A stretch of 64,000 bases of DNA from Emiliania huxleyi CCMP1516. Taxonomy: Eukaryota > Haptophyta > Isochrysidales > Noelaerhabdaceae. Below the pieces are notes generated by a model. The model had not been told where the DNA came from, made no database searches, and worked only from the letters and a program-made list of their open reading frames with translations. The stretch is from contig NW_005202176.1 in NCBI RefSeq assembly GCF_000372725.1, forward strand, positions 406,044-470,043, written 5' to 3'. The position numbers were made by a program, and so were the translations under genes. This document shows, in pieces, positions 56,540 through 64,000 of this stretch. Numbering within the stretch: the first letter of the stretch is position 1; the number at the start of each line of letters is the position of its first letter.

Positions 56540-58506
56540 ATGCCTGGCCGACCAAAAGCTGACTCAGCCGCCTCCCGGCGCGGACACGCTTCAACGACGC
56601 CACAGGCTGCGCCGCTCGCGCTGCCGAAAAGGATCCAAGCCGCGGCGGCGGACGGCAAGGCGGGCGTGGTGCAGACGTGGCTCACCGGGGACGGGCGGGC
56701 TGACGCGACGTGCGTGCATCGCGATGTGAGTGGCTGGACGCTCCTGCTGATCGCCGCCACCAACGGTCACAAACAGCTGGTCAAGGTTCTGCTGAAGCGT
56801 GGCGCGAAGGTGAACGCGCAAAGCAGCAAAGGCGATGCGGCGCTGATGGCCGCCGCCGTCACGGGCCACGTGCAGGTGGCCGAGACGCTGCTGCGGCACG
56901 GCGCGGAGATCAACCTTCAGGACAGCGGCGGCAGCACTGCGCTGATGTTCGCCGCCCAACAAGGCCACGAGCGCGTGGTCGACTTCCTTCTGCGGCACGG
57001 CGCAGAGGTCGGCCTGCAGGACGGCATCGGCCACACTGCGCTCACGGTCGCCGCCTGCTACGACCGCCCTGTCGTCGTGCTCCGCCTGCTGCGGGCGGGC
57101 GCAGACATGGCGCTGCGCACTGCGGCGGGCGAGACGGCACTGCAGATCGCCAAGGAGAAGGGTCACACCGAGTGCGTCGCCGCCGTCAAGACGTTTCTCG
57201 GCGAGGTGGCGGCGGAGAGGCGCGACGCGGCGGCGGTCGAGGCGGGCGGCGCGGGCGGCAGCAGCGGGCCTGTTCCCGAGAACATCGGCGAGGCGGGCGG
57301 CGCATGGGCGGACGGCGATGCCGCCTCGGGCAAGGGGGCAGCGGCGGCACCAACTGCCGCGTCCTCTTCTGGCGGCGCAGAGAGCGGAACGGGCGAGGAC
57401 GCCGTCCCCGAGGAGATCGCGGACGCGGCTGAGCAAGGCTTCGAGGCGGTGCTGGCGTGGCTCGACGGCGGCGGGCGGGTGGACGCGACTTTCACTCGTG
57501 AGGGTGTGAGCGGCATGACGCTGCTGATGTACGCCGCCTTCTACGGCAACGAGCGGCTGGCCGCGACGTTGCTGCAGCGTGGCGCTGCGATCAACCTGCA
57601 GGCATCACCGCGCTGATGTGGGCCGCCCATGGCCACGAGCAGGTAGTCGAGCTGCTGCTGCGGCACGGCGCGGAGATCAACCAGCAAGACAATGCCGGCC
57701 GCTCCGCGCTGATGTTCGTCGCTGTCTGGGACCACCCCGCGGCTCTGCTCTGCCTGCTGCGGGCGGGCGCTGACATGGAATTGCGCGAGGTGAGTGGACT
57801 CACGGCGCTGCAGATAGCCAAGAAGGCGGGCAACGCCGAGTGCGTGCGCGCCCTCGAGGAGCATGCGGCGGCCAAGGCGGCGGCAGAGAAGGCGGCGAAG
57901 GAGGCGGCGTGGGCTGCGGAGGCGGCGGAGAGGGCGGCGGAGCGGGCGGCGGCGGAAGTGGAGGCGGCGCGGCACGCCGAGGAGCTACTGGCGGAGGTCG
58001 AGGCGGAGAAGCGCGGCAAGGGCAAGAAGGGCAAGAAGAAGAAGGAGGGCGGCGGGAGCGGCGGCGCTGGGCCGTCGCAGGAGCCCGAGGCGGCGGTGGA
58101 GGGTGCAGAGGCGCCATCAGAGGGTGCCGAGGTGCTGTCGGAGGCAGCCGCAGCCGAGGCCGCGAAGAAGGCCGAGGAGGCGAGATTGATCAGGCTTCTC
58201 GAGAGTTGTCACGAGGAGAGGATCCGGCTCGGCATCACGGCGGAGAGCCAGGCAGCGGCTTTAGCTGAGATGGTCGAGGCGGAGCGCTTGGCCGAGGAGG
58301 CGGAGGAAGAGGAGGCGGAGGCAGAGGCGGAGGAGGAGGAAGCCGCGGCCGAGGAGGAAGCCGCGGCTGCGGCACTTGCGGCAGCCGAGGCGGCCACGGC
58401 GGCAGCGGAGGCGGCGATGGCCGCCGCAAAGGCGAGGCGCGCGGCCGCTGCGAGGGCCAAGGCGGCCGCTGCAAGGAAGGCGGCGGACGCGGCCCAGCGC
58501 TCATAG
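56540..58506 (+). pseudogene. Ankyrin-repeat gene with frameshift, paralogue of the 1312-3522 gene
   Basis: Starts MPGRPKADSAASRRGHAST, closely matching the gene at 1312, and has the same plan: first ankyrin block, low-complexity linker, second block, then an Ala/Glu-rich tail with KGKKGKKKK. The first frame ends at a TGA at 57614-57616. The homologous protein continues in the next frame (GITALMWAAHGHEQVVELLL...) to a stop at 58504-58506. At the break only five nucleotides separate the codons for LQ and TAL, where the other repeats have fifteen, so about ten nucleotides were lost. Without correction the product is a 358-residue N-terminal fragment. Sequencing error or an allele-specific deletion are alternatives. 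Confidence 0.8.
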
Positions 58507-59475
58507 AGAGCCGCTGAGAGGAGGACATGACGCCGCCCGGCTGACGCCTGCTGAGGCGTCAGCCCCACGCCGCCCCGCCTTCGGGCGCCTCGGTTTCGTC
58601 CAGCGGAGGCGGCGGCGTCTCGACCCGACGCCGCGTGAGGCAGGCGGACTTGCGCTCGCGGGAGTGGCTCAGCCTCAGGGAGCACGGGGCGGCGGCGGCT
58701 GAGGAGGGCGGGTAGACTGCTAGTCTCTCTCCCACGTCAGTTCTCGGTACTAACATCGTGAAGAAAGTGGTCACGTGTGGACTTTGTGTGGTGGCTCTCT
58801 TCTATGCCGTTTGCGTCGCTGGCACCAGACAAAGTCCAGCCCTGGAGGGCGGGGCCCGGCGCCACATGGCGCCGGCCAAACCGTCTATTGGTGCAGCCGG
58901 CCTAAAGGCGCATCTTCCACTGGTGCGCGCCGCCGCCTATGCACGGCCCGCATGAGGGCGCCGCGCGCCGTCCGCGGTGCCCACACCATCGGGACCGGTC
59001 CGGAGCACCCAGCGATTGGAGCCGAATCGCCAGATTCGACCGCGATCCGGCCCTGGAGCGCCGCGGAGTCGAGCGTGACGACGGGATACGCGCGCTTTTT
59101 TAGCTCCATTTCTGTCCAATCGTTTGCGCCCAGACCCCTCCCATCCATCGAGGACACATGAGCAGCCTACGACTGACCCGTCTCCGGCCGTGTCTATGCG
59201 TTCGTAGGTGCGTTTGGTCCTCGGTGCGACCACTCTCGCTGCGTCGCGCGGGAGATGGCATCTCTGCTGCGTTCAGAGCGCCGGAGCTGAAGCCGACGAG
59301 TTCTCCGACAAGCAGGAAGCTCAGCAGCTGACGCGTCAGCGCTTTTCATCAGCGACGCGCTGCGCTTTTCGTCGGCCGGCGCCACCACATCTGACTCTTC
59401 GCCTCTCCTGCTGCGCCTCTCACCTCCGCCTCACCCTCCGCATCCGCTCTCGCCGCCCCGACGGATGAGGCGCGG
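58507..59475. other. Intergenic stretch, nothing supported
   Basis: No gene with an ATG and recognisable features. An open frame near 58758 has a hydrophobic start but only a GTG codon and is discounted. Confidence 0.45.
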
Positions 59476-59778
59476 GTGGCGCTGCTCGAGCCGGAGGCGA
59501 CGCCGCCGTCGTCGGATCTGGCCAAGGCAAAGAAAATTGCGGCCGCCAGGCAATGCCTCGAGCCGTTGCTCGGTTCAGAGGTGTGTACGCATGCTGCTGA
59601 CTGCGGTTGCACGAGAGCCGACATTCTTCCTCCCATTCCGCTGGCGCGCGCCGCAGGTGATCTGACTCGGGCCGCTCGAGACGGCTTTCTCAACCTGCAG
59701 CCGCATCCGCCTGCGTTCGCAGCTCTGGCTGCGCGCAAGCCACCCCCCCGATCTGCGCGTGCTGATGTGGGTTGGTAG
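59476..59778 (+). CDS. Possible exon of an unrecognised gene
   Basis: An open frame with normal-looking protein (DLAKAKKIAAARQCLEPLLG, CTHAADCGCTRADILPPIPL) ending at a stop at 59776-59778. It has no ATG; an upstream in-frame Ala/Ser-rich stretch reaches a stop near 59391. Cysteines cluster in the CTHAADCGC segment. It could be the last exon of a gene or a fragment. Confidence 0.25.
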   Translation: MALLEPEATPPSSDLAKAKKIAAARQCLEPLLGSEVCTHAADCGCTRADILPPIPLARAAGDLTRAARDGFLNLQPHPPAFAALAARKPPPRSARADVGW

Positions 59779-60166
59779 GATGTGATGCGGACCGGTGCCG
59801 GTCTCTGTCGCGTCCTGGCGACCAATCCTAGCGCCCTAAGCCTCACTTATGCTTGGGCTTGTATAGGTGCCCCAGACCGAGTCCAGATCGAGCGCAGACC
59901 GACGCAGGCAGCCGAATTTCGCTTCGCCTGCGGCGCGCAGGGGAGGTCCGGGGGAGGAAAATCTAGTCGATTTTTCGGAAATAGTGCCAATCGATAGATC
60001 TCGCCGAGCCCTTTTCGGTGGTGTGCCTCCGAGTTTTTTTTTCGCACGGGAAGCATTTTTAGTAGTCGTAAACGTGAATTGCACGACTAGGCCGGCTGCA
60101 CCAATAGTTTTGACGCAAAAGTACGCACCCACCACGCAAAGGAAACGGAGGCGCTTGTCGGTGCCG

Positions 60167-61378
60167 ATGGCGCTTTTGTGCCGATGTCGGCGCTCGAGGC
60201 GGGCGTCGCCGTGCTCGTGCACAGCCTTCTTCTCCTCTTTGGCGGCGGCAGCACTTCATCCGTCACATGCTCTAAGCTCATCGCAGCTCCGCTCTCGCAG
60301 GGAAGACGTGAAGCTCTGGCAGAACGGCACTGCTCTCTCGGGGCCTGGCGACGTCGTGAACGGCCGCTGGGGAGACGGTTGCCGCTTCGTGTTCCTGGAC
60401 ATTGGGGCCAACATGGGCATATCCACACGCAAGCTCTTCGAGCCAGCCGCATACCCGCCGCATGCAACGACGTGGAACGGCAAGTGGGCTGACGACAACC
60501 GGCCCACCTCGAGCAAAGGCAAGCTGTATGCACACCTGTTCGACCAGGCGTTCGGGACCATCGCAGAGCGTTCGCCGCGCTCCTTCCAAGGCCTGTGCGC
60601 GTTTGCCTTTGAGCCAAATATCGCACACACGGCAAGGCTCAGAAGCCTGGAGGCGTGCTACGCCAGCCGTGGCTGGCGCGTAAAGGTGTTCACGCAGACG
60701 GCCGTCTCCTCTGCCGACGGCGCAACGACCTTCTACAGGGACAGCGGGGGCACGCCTCTTGCAGAGTCCGATGAGGCTCTGGCTGCTCGAAGGGCGGTCG
60801 ACTTGAACGGGAGGCGAAAGTGGTCTGCCGAGCGCTCGAGCTCAATCTACCGCTTTCCTCACCGAAAGAAGCTCGAGGAGCAAGGCTACCCAGTGACGAC
60901 GGTCGACCTCGCGGCATGGGTGGCGAAGCACGTCGTCCAGCGAAGGGTGTCACAGGGGCACAGGCCGGCTTACGTGCTCGCCAAGATCGATGTGGAAGGC
61001 GCTGAATTCGAGGTCATGCCCAAGCTCCTGGCGGCCGGCTTGCTGTGTGCCGACGCCATCTCCACCATCACCATGGAGTGGCATCCCGGCTTCCTCTCGT
61101 TGATGGGAGCACGCGAGCGCGGATTGCGCCATCTGCCGACAGCCGCCGAGGGCGGGCAGCTCATGCAGCGAGTGAGCAGCGCCAGAGCATCCGTGCCTAC
61201 CGCAGCAGGAAGCACGTGCTCTCGCAAGACGACGTTCGAGAGCGTTGATGACGAGACGTACCTGCTCGACTCGAAGTGCTCCTTGCGCCTCCACGAAGAG
61301 CCTTCGCGTGTGTGCAGCGCGCCAGCCGATAAAGAGTGTGCGCACATGTATCCAAGTGCCGATGGCCCTGCTGCTTGA
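60167..61378 (+). CDS. FkbM-family SAM-dependent methyltransferase, probable secretory-pathway anchor
   Basis: A 403-residue protein. Motifs: the SAM-binding loop FLDIGANMGIS near residues 76-86, an acidic strand end AFEPN, TTVDLAAW, and IDVEGAEFEVMPKLL near residue 272, followed by TITMEWHPGF. This order is characteristic of FkbM-type (Methyltransf_21) enzymes, which often O-methylate sugars or natural products. The first 40 residues have a basic start then a hydrophobic run (TAFFSSLAAAALHPSHAL), suggesting a signal peptide or Golgi anchor. The ATG at 60167 was chosen because it precedes that signal; the open frame extends upstream without likely coding sequence. The substrate is unknown. 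It is 16 kb from the PKS with unrelated genes between, so a joint pathway is only a possibility. Confidence 0.8.
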   Translation: MALLCRCRRSRRASPCSCTAFFSSLAAAALHPSHALSSSQLRSRREDVKLWQNGTALSGPGDVVNGRWGDGCRFVFLDIGANMGISTRKLFEPAAYPPHATTWNGKWADDNRPTSSKGKLYAHLFDQAFGTIAERSPRSFQGLCAFAFEPNIAHTARLRSLEACYASRGWRVKVFTQTAVSSADGATTFYRDSGGTPLAESDEALAARRAVDLNGRRKWSAERSSSIYRFPHRKKLEEQGYPVTTVDLAAWVAKHVVQRRVSQGHRPAYVLAKIDVEGAEFEVMPKLLAAGLLCADAISTITMEWHPGFLSLMGARERGLRHLPTAAEGGQLMQRVSSARASVPTAAGSTCSRKTTFESVDDETYLLDSKCSLRLHEEPSRVCSAPADKECAHMYPSADGPAA

Positions 61379-61810
61379 ACCGTCACTGTTTGCGTCGGAC
61401 TCCTTCTTCTAAATGTCGAAACCGGCCAATCTTCGCTAATGTCATCAAATGCCCGCCCGCACACACTCCCGCAAGGTCGCTGCACCGCCACCGGTTAAAG
61501 AGTCCCCTTCTTGGGTGGGGGCCTCGGAGCCGCTCTGTCACGTATGGTACCGTGCATGCTTAAATGCGTCCAAGGCGCAAGGGCGTGTTGTGGGGCCTCA
61601 AGCGCAGCGTTCATCACTGAATTTCGGCTGTGTGCGTGTCCTGATCACTGCCCCGAACTGCCCCTGGGCTCGAGTGTGGTCGCCCAGCTCCACTCAAGAT
61701 ATTCACCTTCCCATTTTCAACATCATGACCAGGGCACCCCGTACACTTGGGTGTTTAGAGGGGCCGCACATTGTTGGGTACCCCCCTTGCACACTTAAGC
61801 CCATGGCGGA

Positions 61811-61937
61811 CCCCCCCCCCCAGCAGCAGCGTTTTGTTGCTGGGGGGGTGGGGACCCCCCCCCCAGCAGCAGCGTTTTGCTGCTGGGGGGGTCGGGACCC
61901 CCCCCCCCCAGCAGCAGCGCTCTGCCTGTGGGGGGTG
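61811..61937 (+). repeat. Hairpin array, left copy
   Basis: About three tandem units of C-run, CAGCAGCAGCG, a short T or CTC spacer, TGCTGCTG and a G-run. Each unit is self-complementary, and adjacent units also pair through GGGTCGGGACCC-type joints. Confidence 0.85.
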
Positions 61938-62499
61938 CTGGCATCTCTGTACAGACAGCAGCTGTAAGTAGCATGCGTTCGAGTTGCGAGAATTTATGGT
62001 CCGCATCAAAATCAGTGGTCTCACCGGCGGGGCCTCCTACTGCCAACCGGGCGGTGCGGGGCACGCCAGCCTCTCTTCTACGCCTCTCGTGCCTCGCGGC
62101 GCCTCTGCTTCAAGGAGGGAAGATACGGCTCTCGCAGCCCATCATACGCCGTGGCACAGCGGAGAGCACAGCGGGCTGTACAAGTCCATCGGATAGTGCT
62201 CAATATCTTCGCATGCTCGTCGTTGGTGATATCCGCGCGAGGTCACAGGCCAGCAATCACTCGGTGATGAGAATATTGATGACATGTAGGCGCGACGCTC
62301 TGACACCGAGTGTTGTGTGGTAGTACAAGATAGACTCACCATGGTCACAAGTCTTTAGTAAAACGCCAGCACTCGACACGACGAAGGTGTACTGGGCTCG
62401 AAGGCGCGGTGAACACAACCGCCTCGAGCGTACCGCTCAAACTACACGAGCCGAGGGGGCGGGAGGGGGAGCGGCCGGAGGCGGGAGCTGGGTCCAGTG

Positions 62500-62580
62500 C
62501 GCTCTGCTGCTGGGGGGGTCGGGACCCCCCCCCCAGCAGCAGCGCTCTGCTGCTGGGGGGGTCAGACCCCCCCCCCTAGC
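62500..62580 (+). repeat. Hairpin array, right copy
   Basis: About two units of the same self-complementary motif as 61811-61937, with CTC in place of TTT at the loop and a degenerate last unit. Confidence 0.85.
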
Positions 62581-62800
62581 AGCAAGCAGGGACGGGCTTA
62601 GAAGTGCAGGGGGGGTACCGAGCAATGTGCGGCCGCTCTTAGCCCACTCTTCTGTTTGCCCTTGCTCACTCCGTTTCCGTGCAGTGCTTTCATGAGCGCG
62701 TTCCACTCGGTGATGGGTATGTGCCACGTGCGAAGGGAAATTCTTTTTTCTCATCGGCTGCGGCGCGGGTAGGCCCAGAGCACCTCTCTCCTCACCAGCA

Positions 62801-63814
62801 ATGGTCAAGCAGCCGGATAGCGACCTCGCCCAGCAGTCGGTGCTCCAGGCCGTCGTCCTCGCCGATTCCTTCGCGCAGGTCCACGGCCTGCGTCGCTCGC
62901 CCTCGGAGAGCTCCCGCAGCTGGACCTCTGATCGACAGTGCCGACGCCTCCTCCTCGCCGCAGGCCTTTCGGCCTGTCTCGTACCAGGTCCCAAAGGCGC
63001 TGATGCCGCTGGTGAACGTGCCGATGATCGAGTACACGCTCGAGTTCCTGGCGGCGTCGGGCGTGCAGGAGATTTTTGTGTTTTGCTGCGCGCACGCCGA
63101 GCAGGTCATCTCGTATGTGCGCGATTCGCAGGCGCCGCCGCACGCCGCCCAATTTTTTCCCCGCGCTGCGCCCGACCCCGCTCCTCGCCCCGCCCGCAGC
63201 TCGAGCTCCGCCTCGCCTCCGTCCGGCTGCACGTCCTCGCGGCAAAGTCGCCCTGCTTCTCGGCCGGAGACGCCCTCCGCGAGGCGCGGCTTCCGCCTAC
63301 CGCACACGCCGCCGCCCTCGCCCCGCCGCCGCCGTCCGCGGCCCCTTCCACCGCGTCTCCGGCGCGCGCAGGTGGAGGCGCTCGGCGTCATCACCTCCGA
63401 CTTCGTGCTCTGCCATGCCGACGTCGTCTCAAACCTCGAGCTCGGCTCTGTGATTGCGGCGCACAAGGCGCGGCGCGAGCTCGACCGCGACATATCTCCC
63501 CATATCTCCCCATATCTCCCCATATCTCCCCATGTCTCACAAGGCGCGGCGCGAGTCCGACCGCGACATATCTCCCCATATCTCCCCATATCTCCCCATA
63601 TCTCCCCATATCTCACAAGGCGCGGCGCGAGTCCGACCGCGACGCGGTGATGACGACGGTGCTGCGACGGGTGCCGGCGGGCAGCCGCTCGCACCGCGCC
63701 GAGGACGCCACCCTCGTCGCCACGAGCGGAGAGACGGGGCGGCTGCTCCTGTACGAGCAGGCTGGCAAGTCTGTGAGTGATCACAAGCTCCTCCTGCCGA
63801 CCGAGCTGCTGCAG
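62801..63814 (+). CDS. EIF2B5: Translation initiation factor eIF2B subunit epsilon, 5' part
   Basis: eIF2B epsilon is the catalytic subunit of the exchange factor that recharges eIF2 with GTP. Inferred exons are 62801-62878, 62964-63131, 63200-63283, 63372-63467 and 63620-63814. Joined segments match the N-terminal nucleotidyltransferase-like domain: LQAVVLADSFAQ, FRPVSYQVPKALMPLVNVPM, IEYTLEFLAASGVQEIFVFC, GDALREVEALGVITSDFVLC, HADVVSNLELGSVIAAHK, DAVMTTVLRRVPAG and the later GRLLLYEQ. Phases agree at every junction. The first intron is GT-AG. The next three (63132-63199, 63284-63371, 63468-63619) are GC-AG, and a fifth donor at 63815 is also GC. The gene runs out of the window, so the left-handed beta helix and the catalytic HEAT domain are not seen. 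Confidence 0.85.
63462..63643 (+). repeat. 76-nt tandem repeat spanning an eIF2B epsilon intron
   Basis: Copies start at 63462, 63538 and 63614 (the last partial). Each begins CACAAGGCGCGGCGCGAG, followed by CGACCGCGAC and then a run of ATATCTCCCC units. The three copies fall in three different reading frames. Splicing from the first AAG|GCGCGG to the third removes exactly two units (152 nt). Confidence 0.9.
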
Positions 63815-63818
63815 GCGC

Positions 63819-63927
63819 ACACCCGCACACCCGCACACCCGCACACCCGCACACCCGCACACCCGCACACCCGCACACCCGCACACCCGCACACCCGCAC
63901 ATCCGCACACCCGCACCGCCCGCCGTA
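63819..63927 (+). repeat. ACACCCGC microsatellite
   Basis: About thirteen 8-nt units of ACACCCGC, with one A-for-C change, starting four bases inside the inferred fifth intron of the eIF2B epsilon gene. Confidence 0.95.
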
Positions 63928-64000
63928 CCCGCTTGCGCCCCTCGCCCTGCCCCCGCCCGACCCCGCCCGCAGCCCACCACCCCACTCCCCCACCCCCCCT

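Larger units (their letters stand above)
61761..62632. mobile_element. Inverted-repeat-bounded element with hairpin arrays
   Basis: The left end (CCGCACATTG, then GGTACCCCCC, TGCAC, TAAGCCC) is found inverted at the right end (62590-62632). Inward of each end is an array of C-run/CAGCAGCAGCG/TGCTGCTG/G-run units (61811-61937 and 62500-62580). About 560 nt without obvious coding sequence lie between the arrays. The structure fits a non-autonomous, MITE-like or foldback element. I see no transposase, and a target-site duplication is not evident by eye. Confidence 0.55.
61379..62800. other. Intergenic region with an inverted-repeat element
   Basis: No supported gene. The interval 61761-62632 is bounded by inverted repeats and holds hairpin arrays, described separately. 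A copy of ATTCTTTTTTC lies at 62740, 61 nt before the next start codon. Confidence 0.5.

Noticed and set aside
58758..58955. 65-residue ORF with hydrophobic N-terminus
   Set aside because: Starts with GTG, not ATG, in a eukaryotic context, and has no other support.
63537..63993. Minus-strand ORFs rich in VCGCAG and GEIWGDMGRY repeats
   Set aside because: Translations of the 8-nt and 76-nt tandem repeats, not genes.
1..64000. tRNA, rRNA, CRISPR arrays, bacterial operon signals
   Set aside because: None seen by eye. Introns and gene types indicate a eukaryotic nuclear region, so short tandem repeats here are micro- and minisatellites rather than CRISPR.

Overview
The window looks like nuclear DNA of a haptophyte alga; from memory the repeat-rich ankyrin, Kelch and F-box/RCC1 families and the very high GC are most like Emiliania (Gephyrocapsa) huxleyi. 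That assignment rests on composition, gene families and spliceosomal introns, not on a database match. GC is so high that long antisense ORFs (up to 1,207 codons) appear opposite real genes and must be ignored.

The centre is one gigantic minus-strand gene, 43660 down to 3812. I reconstruct seven exons encoding about 12,966 residues (roughly 1.3 MDa): a modular type I polyketide synthase (PKS) with no acyltransferase in any module. Six small exons encode an acyl-CoA-ligase loading domain. The last exon, 36.9 kb and intronless, carries the rest: ligase C-terminus and loading ACP; modules 1-3, each KS-DH-ER-KR-ACP; module 4 KS-DH-ER-cMT-KR-ACP; module 5 KS-KR-ACP; module 6 like 4; module 7 KS-ER-cMT-KR-ACP; and a terminal thioesterase. 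Modules 1-3 are near-identical 4.8 kb tandem copies. Modules 4, 6 and 7 share a second near-identical block. If each module acts once in order, the product would be a hexadecanoic-type acid with three C-methyl branches. Malonyl transfer would have to come from an acyltransferase encoded elsewhere.

Left flank (1-3811): a non-coding stretch with dispersed repeats, then a plus-strand ankyrin-repeat gene convergent with the PKS. Right flank (43661-64000): a GT microsatellite; a frameshifted gene remnant ending in a 91-nt repeat also found at 738; a small charged ORF; a six-repeat Kelch gene; remnants; a six-exon gene of unknown function with a possible Tudor-like segment; an F-box/RCC1 remnant; a coiled-coil ORF; a MORN fragment; a second ankyrin gene broken by a frameshift; an FkbM-type methyltransferase; an inverted-repeat element full of G/C hairpins; and the 5' part of the gene for translation initiation factor eIF2B epsilon, cut by the window end.

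A genome-level theme emerges from splicing. Sixteen intron donors could be placed by reading frame and protein homology; eight are GT and eight are GC, and every GC donor reads G|GCGC. One eIF2B epsilon intron is exactly two copies of a 76-nt tandem duplication, suggesting intron birth by duplication.
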